From Struthidea cinerea (taxonomy: Eukaryota; Chordata; Aves; Passeriformes; Corcoracidae): a DNA stretch of 64,000 nt. A program made the translations under genes and the position numbers. Shown one piece after another: positions 12,601-23,800 of the stretch. The notes under the pieces are model-generated. The model saw only the letters and a list, made by a program, of their open reading frames with translations, was not told the DNA's origin and made no database searches. The stretch lies in assembly GCA_013397865.1 (NCBI GenBank), contig VZTI01001772.1:172983-236982 (forward strand), written 5' to 3'. How positions within the stretch are numbered: the stretch's first letter is position 1; every line of letters starts with the position of its first letter.

Positions 12601-14399
12601 CTGTGATGTTTGTTTAACGCTCTGCATTGTTCATTAAACAATAACCAAATAGATCATTCCACTGAGCCTGAATTGCAAAATCTGGCAAAGCTAGACTCAA
12701 ACATGGATATTGTATTTCTCATCTAGGACAACTTGTACACTGTGTTTAATACTGTTTTTCATGAAAGGAGTTAAAAAAGTAATAATAATAATCTGATCCA
12801 CTGTAGTGAATACCAAGATAAATATGAGTGTTTCTGTCTATTCCCAGGAACACCTCTGGTAATTCAAATTACTTTATGAGCTAAAAAAAGGAAGCTTAGG
12901 TAGTTGCTGTGATACTAACTATTGCAAAAAAACTTGTTATAATTCAGATTTTTAGATAGAGAATCAAAGAATCATAGAAACACTTAGGCTGTAAAGACAT
13001 CTAAGGTCATTGAGTCCAACCATTAACCTAGCAGTTCCAACTCTGCCACTGAAAATGTTATGCTTTCCAAAAAGCTGACTATTGAAAACAAATTTCTCCA
13101 CACCAAAAATACCTGTTAAATTACCACAGGCATATAGAGTCCAAGGTGTTCATGATGTGACCCTCAATTTCATTATGCATGTGCATTAATGTAGTTTACA
13201 GTGAAGAGTTTCACTGAATTAAGAAACTACTCACCACTAGTAGGCATCTGAGTCTTTCACTGCTAGTTGAGGCATTTAAATTGTGCTAAACTCTACATAG
13301 GGCAAATATTTAGCATAAAAAAATCTGTTTTCAAGTTGTCCCTCATGTAATATTTTGAAGAGCAAATAACATTTTTTGGTCTACAGTTGGAGAGTAGTAA
13401 TTTACTTCTGATCAATCAACCATCCACTGCCCTCTCTGTAAAGAAGCCATCATGCCCAACTCATGTCTGGCGACACACTCATCAGAAGAAGCCTGAATTC
13501 TGAAATAAACAAAACTTATTTCAATATGACAGTGAAAACTTCATCTATGTAGTCTGTTCCAATTCATGGAGATCATTATCACAAATCCAAAAGGATTTGC
13601 AGTCTGTTACCCTTAATAGCAACTCCCCTGTTTTACCGACTTTTGATTTACGGGCTTTTCAAAATGCCTCAAGACCATGCTGCAGTTGTTAAGGCAAATC
13701 TTTCTCTTTAAAGCAACGCTTCTGCCGCAATAAAACCGCCAACTTTTTTAGCAGTGGATAACAGAACTGGAAATGGAAACATCTGGTGTCGCTTACGGAC
13801 ACATATTAAAAGAACAGATACTAGATTTCCCTGGAAGAATCAATGGTTGCCCTTCTTCATCGGCAAAACGGATTGCTCATGCGGGCTCGATGGGAGCCCG
13901 ACACACAGGTGCTGCGGCTGGGATGACAGCGAAGCCTCGGGAGTGGCCGTGTGGGGCACACCGCGTTCCCCAGGGACACCGAGGCTGGGGGGGTCTCTCT
14001 GCGGTACCTGAGCAGAAGCTGTTGCTGCTGACAGTCCTGCCGGAGCCCGCGGAGGAACTGGGCGGGTTGAATTCCCGGCTTTCCTCTTCCGAAAAGGGCG
14101 ATTCGGAAGCGGGAGATCCCTTCTGCTGCGGCCGAAGGACCAGGCGGGGAATGCGGCTGCGGGACACCTCCTTTTCCAGCTGCGTCCTCTGCTCCTGCTC
14201 GGGAAGGGACACCCCGTCAGGAACCTCTCGGATGTGCCCTCCTCCTTCCATCATCGAGGCAGGGGCAGGCAAGTCCCGGCCCCTCCGCCCCCCCAGGGCG
14301 GGGGCAGGACGCGATTTGCCTGCCCCTGCTTCTCCTCGCTCCCCGCCGCGCCGTCCATCCCCGGCTCCTCACCTTGCCGCTCTCCCGCAGAGGCCCCAT
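437..14399 (-). CDS. SYBU: SYBU (syntabulin), 5' part of gene, exons 1-3, partial
   Basis: The coding order on the minus strand is join(14373-14399, 14008-14194, 437-634), giving 137 complete codons plus one base. The gene runs off the left end. Recognised by resemblance to human syntabulin: the MGPLRES start, SRSRIPRL, PASESPFSEEESREFNP, TVSSNSFCS and DDTGCPSSQSVSPVKTPSDA occur in the same order. In mammals syntabulin is a kinesin-1 (KIF5B) adaptor that carries syntaxin-1 vesicles and mitochondria along axons; it also associates with Golgi and microtubules. This N-terminal part is basic and Ser/Pro-rich. The coiled-coil and C-terminal membrane segments known in the family would be in exons outside the window. 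All splice sites are GT/AG and phases agree (0, then 1, then 1). No frameshift or internal stop is seen, so the gene looks intact as far as visible. Confidence 0.95.
2719..2825. repeat. A/C-rich low-complexity tract
   Basis: Alternating A and C runs (CAAAA, AAACCC, CAAACAAA units) with very little G or T. Typical passerine low-complexity sequence. Confidence 0.8.
6455..6545 (+). mobile_element. probable CR1 LINE 3' tail, degraded
   Basis: Resembles the CR1 3' end: GGCTGGATGAAATG, ATGATCTCCACAGGTCCCTAC, AACCTACATG. The terminal ATTCTATG repeats are not recognisable. Old fragment in SYBU intron 2. Confidence 0.5.
9123..9136 (+). promoter_or_regulatory. X-box-like RFX motif in SYBU intron 2
   Basis: GTTGCC AT AGTAAT fits RYYNYY-N2-RRNRAC except for the final base (T instead of C). 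Function is inferred only from the motif. Confidence 0.25.
10259..10348. repeat. 90-bp direct duplication, copy 1
   Basis: Matches 11858-11947 with two substitutions in 90 bases and in the same orientation, about 1.6 kb apart in SYBU intron 2. On the minus strand it contains GATGCAG|GTATGA, a strong donor-like site (GT at 10301-10300). Confidence 0.9.
11171..11200. repeat. perfect 15-bp tandem duplication
   Basis: CATGGTTCCCAAAAC occurs twice head to tail with no mismatch. Confidence 0.95.
11858..11947. repeat. 90-bp direct duplication, copy 2
   Basis: Second copy of the 10259-10348 unit. It keeps the donor-like GATGCAG|GTATGA on the minus strand (GT at 11900-11899). The sequence outside the 90 bases is unrelated between copies. 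Confidence 0.9.
12958..13085 (-). mobile_element. CR1 LINE fragment, 3' end, minus strand
   Basis: Reads as the reverse complement of the CR1 3' end: AATCATAGAAACACTTAGG, then GTCATTGAGTCCAACCATTA and CCTAGCAGTTCCAACTCTGCC. Moderately diverged; lies in SYBU intron 2. Confidence 0.8.
14008..14194 (-). CDS. SYBU: SYBU exon 2
   Basis: 187 nt, 62 codons plus one base. It begins EQRTQLEKEVSRSRIPRLVL and ends TVSSNSFCS plus the first base of a split Asp codon. The acceptor follows a pyrimidine-rich stretch ending CCCGAGCAG. The donor is CAG|GTACCG, with intron start at 14007. The acidic PFSEEESREF and the basic SRSRIPRL blocks match mammalian syntabulin closely, while the residues before them diverge. 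A second in-frame acceptor lies 6 nt inside the exon (see findings). Confidence 0.95.
14195..14372 (-). other. SYBU: SYBU intron 1, 178 bp, GC-rich
   Basis: Very short intron inside the CpG island, from donor GTGAGG (14372) to acceptor GAGCAG (AG at 14196-14195). The GC-rich content and small size contrast strongly with intron 2. Confidence 0.88.
14373..14399 (-). CDS. SYBU: SYBU exon 1, coding part
   Basis: Nine codons, MGPLRESGK, then the donor AAG|GTGAGG with GT at 14372-14371. The start is supported by identity of the first seven residues with mammalian syntabulin, by a good context (G at -3, G at +4), and by an in-frame TGA three codons upstream (14406-14408). The 5' untranslated part lies at higher coordinates inside the CpG island. 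I cannot place the transcription start from sequence alone. Confidence 0.93.
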
Positions 14400-14547
14400 C
14401 GCTCCTCAGTCGCGGCGCAGCCGGGAGCAGGCACCTGGCATGGGCGAGAGGGATGCGCTGAGCGGCTCTGCGCTGTCGCTGCCGCTGCCGCTGCGGCGCT
14501 GGGGGTGGCGTTGCCCGGCCCGGCCCCGCCGCCGCTCCCCGCCCCGA

Positions 14548-14553
14548 CACGTG
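14548..14553. promoter_or_regulatory. CACGTG E-box in SYBU promoter
   Basis: Palindromic CACGTG about 150 bp upstream of the SYBU start codon and next to a GC box (14537-14545). The motif is bound by USF, MYC/MAX and CLOCK/BMAL-type bHLH factors. Occupancy is inference. Confidence 0.45.
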
Positions 14554-14567
14554 GTGCCGCCGCAGCG

Positions 14568-14586
14568 NNNNNNNNNNNNNNNNNNN
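14568..14586. other. assembly gap, 19 N
   Basis: Run of N in the most GC-rich part of the SYBU promoter. True length is unknown, so upstream distances from exon 1 are approximate. Confidence 0.99.
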
Positions 14587-14796
14587 GCCGCGCCCGCCCC
14601 GCGGCGCCGGGCAGGTGCGGTGCTGGGCCGGGGCAGCCCCCGCCGTCTGCCAGGGCTCGTCGGGCCCTGGCCGCGAAGGGCGGAAAGGAACGTAGACACG
14701 GGAAACGGGCGGAGGGCAAATGGGGCCGGTGCAAATGCGATGGATGTATAGCTATACACCTAGCAAAATGCATCGTCACATTTCTCTGCTTCTTAG

Positions 14797-15032
14797 TCAT
14801 AGAATTAGAGAGTGTTAAGGGTTTGGGAGGGGCCTTAAAGAGTGTCTAGTCCTAACCTCCCCTGCCGTGGTCAGGGACACTTCCCACTAGACCAGGTTGC
14901 TCAAGTCCTTATCCAAGCTGGTCTTGAACACCGTCACGGCTGGGGCATCCACAACTTCCCTGGGCAACCTGTTCCAGTGTCTCACCAGCCTCACAGTAAA
15001 GAATTTCTTCCTATTATTTTTCAATAACAGCT
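14797..15032 (-). mobile_element. CR1 LINE fragment, minus strand
   Basis: Antisense CR1 3' region: TCATAGAATTAGAG, ACTAGACCAGGTTGCTCAAG, GGCATCCACAACTTCCCTGG, CAACCTGTTCCAGTGTCTCA and AGTAAAGAATTTCTTCCT. It sits just upstream of the SYBU CpG island and forms its outer border. Confidence 0.9.
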
Positions 15033-15460
15033 ATTAATGGAACATGAAGAGAGATAAAAACTTACTTGATTCTCAGACATAAAAATGTACTCGATTCTCA
15101 GATGATACATAGCATAGTATATTTAATTATAGTATTTTCTCTCTTATCATTCATTGTGGTAATTGTTGTTGACCCTCCTATTGATTAATGCACATGTGGT
15201 GACCTTGTTCATCTGCTCCCCAGAGAGGGTCTTCTTAAAAACAAGCATTAGCAGGACTGCAAGCTGGGCTGTAAACATATGTGCACGATGGGTGAAAAGG
15301 ACGGCCTTTCCACAAAAATGATGATGAAATTCTCAATATGAAACTCATTTGAGGTTCCACATAGGTGTCCGCTTATAGGACTTAAAGAGCTTGCAGACGT
15401 AGTACTTTCAGCAATCATATTTTTGGGCAAAGATTCCCTTTGCATTTATGCTTCCTACCG

Positions 15461-15496
15461 TCCTGGTTTCAGCTGAGATATAGTTAATTTTCCTGT
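15461..15496 (+). mobile_element. short ERVL-type LTR remnant
   Basis: TCCTGGTTTCAGCTGAGATA followed by TAGTTAATTTTCC resembles the start of a common avian ERVL LTR. Sequence after about 15496 no longer matches what I recognise, so only the edge is supported. A TATAAAG at about 15504 could be part of it. Confidence 0.45.
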
Positions 15497-15993
15497 GACA
15501 CCTATAAAGGGCCCCGATTCCTGTTGGGAACTTCTGTTTGCTGTTAGACCGTACATATTAAATACTGTCTCAAAAATAATAAAGAGCAAATGTGCCTTTA
15601 ATGTGTAGTGCAGAGAGCATAGCATCAGTAACAGGAAAGGTGATGCATTAATCTAGACCTCGAAGAGGAAAGAGGACACTGGTGAGTACTGACGCACTGA
15701 TTGTTGTGTATCCAAAGAGGCATAATTACTAATTTATTAACCTGGCATCAGAATTAGATCCATTACTTATGTAGAGCTCCAAGCTATGCTCTGCCAAAAA
15801 GATACCATCCTTCCCTGGCAGTGACAAGGCATCTATAATTCAGAGAAGTGAGGTAGTTACAGCTGAACAAAATGCTTAAAATTCCTGTAATAAAAATTCT
15901 GTGCCTATAAAATATCTTCTAAGCACTGGCATCTACCTTCCTGCCACAAAAGAGCAGGAAGAATTCTAGACCTTTCCCTACTGCCCCAAGACT

Positions 15994-16007
15994 GTTGCCA
16001 TGGAAAA
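15994..16007 (+). promoter_or_regulatory. X-box-like RFX motif upstream of SYBU
   Basis: GTTGCC AT GGAAAA fits the X-box except for the last base. It lies about 1.6 kb upstream of the SYBU start codon and is followed by an octamer-like TTGCAAAT. Confidence 0.35.
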
Positions 16008-16192
16008 TTGCAAATCATATATTTTAATAATACAAATTTGCTCTTCCATTCAGTAGAGATCAGGGCACCTGAGACCGTGGGCTTCTTCTGCAAGCCACCC
16101 GTGGCACATGTAGGGTGGAAATTTCCCGTGTACATTTGCAAAGCTGTTGTACCAGTAGTAAGAGTAAGAAGAAGATGTGCAGCAGCACTGCC

Positions 16193-16206
16193 ATTGCCAT
16201 AGTAAC
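16193..16206 (+). promoter_or_regulatory. X-box (RFX) motif upstream of SYBU
   Basis: ATTGCC AT AGTAAC is a full match to RYYNYY-N2-RRNRAC, about 1.8 kb upstream of the SYBU start codon and about 200 bp from a second near-match. RFX factors bind such sites in brain and ciliated cells. Activity is inference. Confidence 0.4.
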
Positions 16207-17790
16207 TCAGCTCCAGAGCTGCTGCTGATGATTCAATTGTCGGAGCCTGTTTTATCTTTTTCCATTTCAAGCTCAAATTTTTGCCTTGCTAAGAAACAAG
16301 ATATGAGAAGTGGAGTCTTCAGGCTGCCTCAGGATTCATAATGGGATGTGATTCCCTTTGATCTTCTCTCCTCTTGGCATGGAGATTTATAGCCTTATCA
16401 TAAATCATAAAACAATAATTAACTTTCAAGCAAACATTTCTTTTCCTTTACAGTCATGTATATCTTATAAAAACTGAGGAATTAAGTAATTTTTCAGTAA
16501 TTGAGGAATTAATTCACTTTTAAGTCACTTACTAAAATATTTTTATTTTGCACCAGTTAATCATCAATACTGGGAGGAACACATATTTGATATGAACATA
16601 TGGATATCACTCTTATTCCTCTCTTATGTCTTTTACAAACCAGCAGGATCTCTGCATTACCTATAAAACTAATTTTGTAACCAGTGTGTAACTGAAAAAA
16701 TCTGTGTTTGCTGGAAAGAAAAAATGTTATACATTCATAAGGGCCTCAGCAAACCTACAGAACACAGTGTCTTCTTAGCCTTTTCTTGCTGTACTCCCTC
16801 CTGAAAAATAGCACCTCTCCAGGAAGCCGCAGAGGGCTGCAGATTCAGCAGAAGCTCCTGGACTCCAGGAGCTGTCAGGGGAAGCTGGGCGCTGCGCCAG
16901 GCCCTGGGGTTAGACCTGATGCTTTCCTGAACGGGGAGCAAGGTACATGAAGCAGTTTTTATTCCAGGCTTTGCTACCAAGTTCTTCGCTCTGGTAGAGT
17001 GCTCTTCCAGAAAAAAGTTTGAAGGGAGAGCGGATGGGGTGAAATATAAAGGATCACAGAGTATGTTTTGCTGCTGCCTCTGAATCTCCTCAGTGGGAGG
17101 GGGAATGGGGTTCTAATTCAGCAGAGTTTTGCAGTTCAGCAGTTAGCTGTGTCCACTGGCACAGTCACAAGGAGCTCATTGCATTGACATTTCCACATCT
17201 GAACTGCTGAGAGAAAAGCTTCACCTGATGTTTTTGCAAAGCTTTCAGTGAAATTTGTTTTTCTAAGTTTATTTGTTCCACCTGAAGGCACATAGTTTCT
17301 AGACATCTGCAAATGCTGTTTTCCAGTTTGCTTTCTTGCCGTGTAGTAGTTTTGCTCATGAGCTGTCAGAAAAACAGCAGGAGAGCAGGACAGTAAAAGT
17401 CTCAATATCCTAATTGAGTACCCAAATACCTCAGTTCAGAACTGGGCACTTCAGAAGAACAAGCAAAAACCATAACATACTCGGGAGAGAATCGCCCAGA
17501 GCTCAGCAGTGCGTACAAGAGTACCTTTGCACCATTCCACACAAGTGGTTTATTCATGCTGCCAGCAGAGACCAAGTCTCAATTGCAGCCTTCTCTGTGA
17601 TACCACCTTGAATGTTTCTTTGTTTCCATGAATTTTCCTTCTTTTCTGTGTAGTAGTTCAGCTTCAGCAAGAAGGTTTCAACTCCTCACTTATCTTTTGA
17701 CCAGTCCTTCAGAATGGAAGCAAGCAGGACTTGTAGGGAGTCAGAGTTGGAGACAGTAGTCATCCCAGGTGGCAAAAGGAGTGGAACCAC

Positions 17791-17817
17791 TTTTTTTTTT
17801 TTTTTTTTTTTTTTTTT
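17791..17817. repeat. poly-T run, 27 bases
   Basis: Uninterrupted T run followed by a short TG-rich stretch (GGTGTATGTGTGT). Could be a simple repeat or a relic of a minus-strand retroposed poly-A tail; no retrocopy is visible next to it. Confidence 0.95.
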
Positions 17818-20800
17818 GGTGTATGTGTGTAATAATTAAAAGGCTGAACAAGGATTCCTGCCTTATATGAATTCTTATTTAACAGTCACCTCACACACCT
17901 TTGCTATTTTTAGGCTGCCATCATTTGGTAGTTGCACATACTTGGAAAATTTTACTTTGTGGAGAAGTGAATGCTTCCATACTCAGATTATCACCCAAAG
18001 AATGCTGGTCCAAAACAAGGCTGGCTCATTGCTCAGACCAGGACTGTTTCAAATTTTTATAATACTGAAAGTACTTGTGGATATTTGGGAAGCAAACCAA
18101 AGACACATTTTGTGATCTTATGTTCATTAGGGTTAGATGGCTTTCTCGCAAAGTTATTTTGAATTGGAGAGTTTTGGTGCCTAAATCGCTCTAGATTCAA
18201 TTTGAAGGGTCTGAGGTTTTTTTTTATGTTTTGGCACTGGGCTTTCACAGGTTGACAAAGTGCAGGCAATACCTGTACTGGCCATAGACCATGTTTTGGT
18301 TTTGAATTACATCATCCTCTGAGGTCAGTGATGAATGAGGCAGAGGGCAGAGCTGGGCCCTCTAATCCCAATACTATATGATTTCATTAATGCAGGCACA
18401 TAGCTGATAATGCTTCTGTTCGTGACTTAGGAGAGCATCTGTACTTTGCCAGCTGAGACAAGTTTGCTTATCAAATGTGTTGATCCTGTTTTTCTATTCA
18501 GATAGAAATAACATCAGCAGATCTCACTCAAACGTTTCACAGATGCTAACAAGAAGACCAGCTGGAGCTAACCATTTTCATAGCAATAGTTTACATTAGA
18601 GGTCTGCAGAGAATTGCCTGGAAAAATTCTCTTATCATCTTTCAGAAATACTGGAAAATGAGAGAAAGATGAGAAGACTATGAATATCATTATAATATAG
18701 AGAAAGCAGAAAAAGGGAAGGATTGCTTCACGTTGGTCTTGGGCAAAATAATAGAATAATTAATTTGGGACTCTGACAACACAAATCATAGGTTAAAAAT
18801 ATAAGTAATAGGTATCAGGACATCTTTATAGGAAGAAAATCTTGTAAGAAAGATTCATTGGAGTGAATAGTAACATTTTAAAACTTACAGCCAAATTCAA
18901 AGAAAAACATCTGGGACAAATAATAAAGCTCTGCCAACAGGAGGGGAAGCTGTTTTGGAAAGAAAATTTGAGAAAAATACTTTGGGCCCTTAGTAGCCAA
19001 TGCCTCAGTATGAGTTCTTAGGCTGTGGTTAAGAGAACTAATGCAGAAGAAGTGGAATATTTAGCTGATATGGGGGAGAGATCTTGCCTGCATACACAGT
19101 GTAAGATGTCCGCTGGAACAGTGTGTTCAGTGCTAGTGGGAAAGAGTTCAAGGGAACTACTATTTTCTGCAAGACATTTATCTAATCTGACTTCTGATAA
19201 GAGTTGTGTGATCTGTTTGTACTGGACAGATCCTTGTCAGTACTACTCAGTGAAATGCAAGCCAGAAAGGAACCTGAAGCACGGCACACCTTCAGATGTT
19301 TGTGAAGCAGCCTATATATGTAGAAAGGACTTGGGCTGACTTATCTAACTTCAGGCATCTGAAGTTACTGTGTGAAATTATGAGATATAGAGAGATAGAG
19401 TCATGGCAAGCAGGCACATCTGTGCCTGTGCCCACACTGGGAATGGAGGTGCAAGGGAGGATCTGTGGCCAGCAACTGCCTGGATTTAAGCTTCTCTCCC
19501 CAGGGGTCCCAGAGCTCTGCCAAAACTCATGACTCAGCTCTGCATCCAAACAGTTTGGGAAATATGTGAAATTTGGGTTAAAGTGCAGATTTGATCTGCT
19601 TTTAAAATAGTGTAAACACATTTAAAAAATCTAGCTAGAAACAATTACCATTACTTACTGTAACAGGCACTCCCATCAAAGTCTGTTAGTTTGAGATGTG
19701 TGGTCTAAGTGGCACAGAAATATTCTGTATTTTAGACTTCAGCTGTGCCTGAGCTGTAACAGAGCAAAATCTGGTATTGCTCTATTGGTCCAATTTTTCT
19801 AATTCATAAGATGGTTGTACATAGCAGGACATGTATTTTGATAATGGTCCAGTGTAAAAGATTAGGAGTGGCCTTGTTATGATTCCTAAAATCCAACCAT
19901 CTAAGCTCAGTAATGGTATCCTACTGGAACATATGGCTTTTTTATGTAATGTGAATTCTATACAGATTTGCGGTAGAGCTTGGGATGCGGCTGTGGTGAG
20001 GTCCTGAAAAAGATGATGGTGTGCAGCTATTTCTGGTAGATGAGTCCTGGTGTAATCTTCAACCTTAATTGGTTTAAGTTTTGGTATGATACCGCTGAAA
20101 CCTGAATACTCAAGGGAAACAAATTGGTCAGAGATAGACACACACACAATGGCTCTTACCTCGTTTTGAAAGCTTTTCTGCTTTGGAGCAAGTGTTCACT
20201 TTTATCTTGGCTCAGTGGTATCAGCCAAGCATTATTTAAGCTGGAGGATATAGACAAGGTGGATCTGACAGACATTTTTTGTATTAAGTCAGAATAAGTG
20301 AGAAAGTAAGTAGCGGTGGTATTCAGCAGTTAATAATTTCTGAATGCTGCATCTCCCAGGGTTATCAAGGAAATAATTTTAGTATCTTGTTTTATTTTCC
20401 TCAGTACCTTATGTATGATTATATAGTATATAGCACTTGCATCACAGAGTGGACAGAAAAAGCATTTGATTGGGAATCCGAAGTGCCACTTGGAGAAGCA
20501 TAGTTGATATTTTTAGGTCTATCTGGAAACAAGTGTCATTTGTGAAAAGAGTTTTATGACCCCAAACCAGGTGTCTAAGAAGTGTCTGCTCATTTAACTT
20601 GCAGACCTAACTGGATTTTTATGTTCTGATGAATAAAACATTTATTTCTGATCTACTGTTATTCTGTTCTTAGCATGCAGATAGAGTCTGATTTTGAATG
20701 CTCTTCATTGTGGGAAAGGCAAAGGATGCAGTAAAATGTGTGTATCAGAAAGTATCCCAGGAACTGAAACACACTCCTGCAGAGCTCTTAAGGTGAGCTC

Positions 20801-23800
20801 AAAATTAGTTGAAGATATTTAGTATGTTTAAAAGTGTGAACTCTCACTGACCTGGTGTCTAACATGGTTCTTAAGAGCTCTCCCCCTTGAATCAAAGTAA
20901 TGCCTTGCCAATTACCACATGCTTCTGGCAAAATGTAATGATTGGAACCAGTGCAAATTTCATCAGCTTATGGGAACACTCACACAGGAGCGAAAAGCAA
21001 AATGAGATACCGTGGTGGTGTAGAAGGAGATGGCATCTAGAATGTCCCCACAGGCTCCACTGTACGAGCCAGAAAGCACCGCACGTGTTGTAGCCAAGTG
21101 AGGTGTGATGCAGGAGGTGACAATCAGTTCTAAGTCCCTGGGAGGCAAACACAAGGCAATGGGGAAAGGACATCAAGGGTGCAGATGTGATCTGAGACAC
21201 TGCTGGTCAAATAATAATATGATTTCCCATGCTCCTTAAATGAAGCACGAATCCATTTAAACTGCAACTGAAATAAGAAAACCAGCATAAACAGTACATA
21301 ATTGCCAATGTCAGTAGCTGTCCAGCTTCAGGGAAGAGCAGAAACTGTATTAGCAGAGCATTGTAATTTGAGCTCAGGATAACTGAATTGAATTTAACCA
21401 TATTTCAAAGGTAACAGCAATGAAGAATGGTCAAAGCAGAGGCTTTTTACCTCCGTCCTTTTAAATGGCAAAAATATGAACAATATTTACCCCCTCCCAC
21501 CACCACCAAGTAGACTTTAAAAACTAAGAATCTTGCAAAGTCTTGTATCCTAATCTTCTTATTAAACACTCTATTAGTCCTTCTGGGGTTGCTTTAATAA
21601 CAAGATTTGGGACATGCATGAATTTTTCAGTACTGACGTTCAGTATTGAACAAGTAAGAATTTAAATATGTGTATTCATCTGTAAACTAGTTCATGAAAA
21701 CTTGAAGAGCTCACAAGAGGAACTAGAAACATGTTTTCTATTTATTCAACTGATGTTACAGTATTTATATTTTGATCTTATTCTTAGAACCTGGTCTTGC
21801 TTCTATCAACTTCATAGTATTGATGTATATAAGCCAAGGAGCGTAACACAGTTACTCTCATCCTCCTGCCCTTATTCCTTTCTGTCTTTACTGACATTCT
21901 TGGATAGATACTTACCCAGTAGTGTTGTCCACGTAGGCACTCTGAGAAGGTTTGGAGGTTGAAGGTTTGAAGGCAGGGACAAGGCCTTTTGATCTATTTT
22001 TTTAGTATCTATTTCAATGTGATCTTGAACAGGGCCCTGAAATGCTACTTCATATAAACAAAAATGGCAATATTAATAGGAGTAAATGGTTAAGCTTAGT
22101 GACTTCAACATCGGAAAGATTATCGGGATGCCAGTTGGGCTACAAATTCTTCAAATAGTCAAATGGAATGATTACTAAATGGATTCAAAATCACTGGTGT
22201 AAGGGTTTTGGAGCCGTGTGTTTGTAGTTCACGTGTATGGCTCCTGACAGGCAATTTCTGCTTGATAACATCTGCCCTCATAACATGTGAGTAAGTTATG
22301 TTGTTACCACCCTCTCATTCCCTTTCAATAAGATAAGTGTGCCATCTGGGGCATTTAAAAGGCAAATGCCATGGGGGTTTTTTGTGGGTGTTTTTTTTTT
22401 TTAGTCTAGGCATTTACTTTAGACAATGGCAATATCCCATTTTCCGCAATTGTCAATAAACAACAGTGAGACTGCTTTGATTCAAAGACTTGTGAGATTT
22501 CTGAGGACATTGAATATAGGAAGGACATAAATAAGAGTGCTTCGCTTTCAAGAAAAGATGTATGTTTGTAGGGCTGCTGAAGAATTTTAATGTTTATAAA
22601 TGTCAAGAAGAAGAAATGAGTATTTTAATCTTAATTTTGCATCTGATTTGATAATTTTATTTACACCCTAAGTTTATAATTTTATTTCATTTTTCTCTGA
22701 AAGAAGACAAACAGGAAAATATTTCCTACTAATAATGAGTTGTTGACTCAAATATACTGTTGATTTATAGCCTGGTTATTAACCTGAAAGAAATGAATGC
22801 AGTTTGAACCATGAATTATGGGTAACAGTGCAAGACTACATCAGCCCCCCTTATTTATTGAGACTCAGCTGTGTTTTGCAAGCAGTGCCCTTCTCTTTGG
22901 AGGAGGCCCTTTGGCTGTGGCCAGGCACGATGGCAAAGCTCCTGCTGAGATACGTGTTGGCTCGCGCCGTGTTGTTCCAAACTGGCTGGAGGCGCCCAGC
23001 CAGTAATCCCCAGCTGCACATGTCTGACACCCAGTCCCTCGGCTCAGTTTAATTGCTAATTGCAACAAATGCCTCCCAGAATTCGAGTGCAGGGGCGTCT
23101 GTGGAAGTGTAGGGACCGGAAGGAATCCCGTCAGAGCTGATTTCATATCCCATTCCCCCTGGGAGCTGCCCTGGGTACAGTGCCACCTGGCACCAATGGA
23201 TTTCAGCATTCCCTGCTGCAGCACAAAACAGTGTTGGGCAAGCTTTAGTTCAGGAAAGACTAAAGGGTTGGGCTCAAATATTTGTGAAATATGATTCAAT
23301 CCCACAGTCCCTGTATACTCATAATTACCAGCCCAGCTAAAAGGTTATGTAGGCCCTGTATCATATCAAAAGTAAAGCCTAAGCTTTGAAAATCACCTAC
23401 TGAGGAATTGCTCTAGATACTAAGAGGAACTTAAATGAATACAGTTATTTCACACTCACTGGTTTTTACTCATTAGTAAAAACATAAGTTATTAAAAATC
23501 ACCTATTTTACACATTAGTTTTCCCATTTTCCTTATCCTTTGCTCTCTTAATTTAGATGTCTAGTGATCCATGGGCCTTTTAAATTATTTGGGGGGTAAC
23601 CAATGCAGATTCAGACTTTCAAAAGTTGTTTTTCTTTTTTTTTCCTTTGAAAAGTGTTTAGAATGTATTTAAGTATGGTAAATGATAGATTCCCTTTATT
23701 ATTCCATATACCTCTTATTTTTTCTTGTCATTTCCTTTTTAATGTAGATATTTTATAAGTCATCATGAGTGACTGTCATTACTATTTACGGTGGGTTTGA

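Larger units (their letters stand above)
635..14007 (-). other. SYBU: SYBU intron 2, about 13.4 kb
   Basis: Bounded by the exon 2 donor (GTACCG at 14007) and the exon 3 acceptor (AG at 636-635). It holds an A/C-rich tract (2719-2825), probable CR1 tails (6455-6545 and 12958-13085), a 90-bp direct duplication (10259-10348 and 11858-11947), a perfect 15-bp tandem repeat (11171-11200) and an X-box-like motif (9123-9136). The rest is ordinary AT-rich intron. None of the short open frames in it has a recognisable product or conserved look, and I see no nested gene. Confidence 0.85.
13860..14720 (-). promoter_or_regulatory. SYBU: CpG island spanning SYBU promoter, exon 1, intron 1 and exon 2
   Basis: Dense CpG and high GC with sharp AT-rich borders on both sides. 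A GC box (GGGGCGGGG on the minus strand) lies at 14537-14545, and further GC-rich Sp/KLF-type runs lie on both sides of the gap. No TATA box is seen upstream of the start codon, consistent with a dispersed CpG-island promoter. The transcription start probably lies between 14400 and 14700 (inference). A CR1 fragment begins at about 14797, just outside the island. Confidence 0.85.

Noticed and set aside
13773..14849. Long plus-strand open frame across the SYBU CpG island
   Set aside because: It is antisense to SYBU exons 1-2, includes translated N, and is Ala/Pro/Arg-rich, as expected from GC-rich DNA. No start context or splice structure supports it.
22865..23305. 146-codon minus-strand frame
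   Set aside because: No recognisable protein. The block is better explained as a GC-richer non-coding element.
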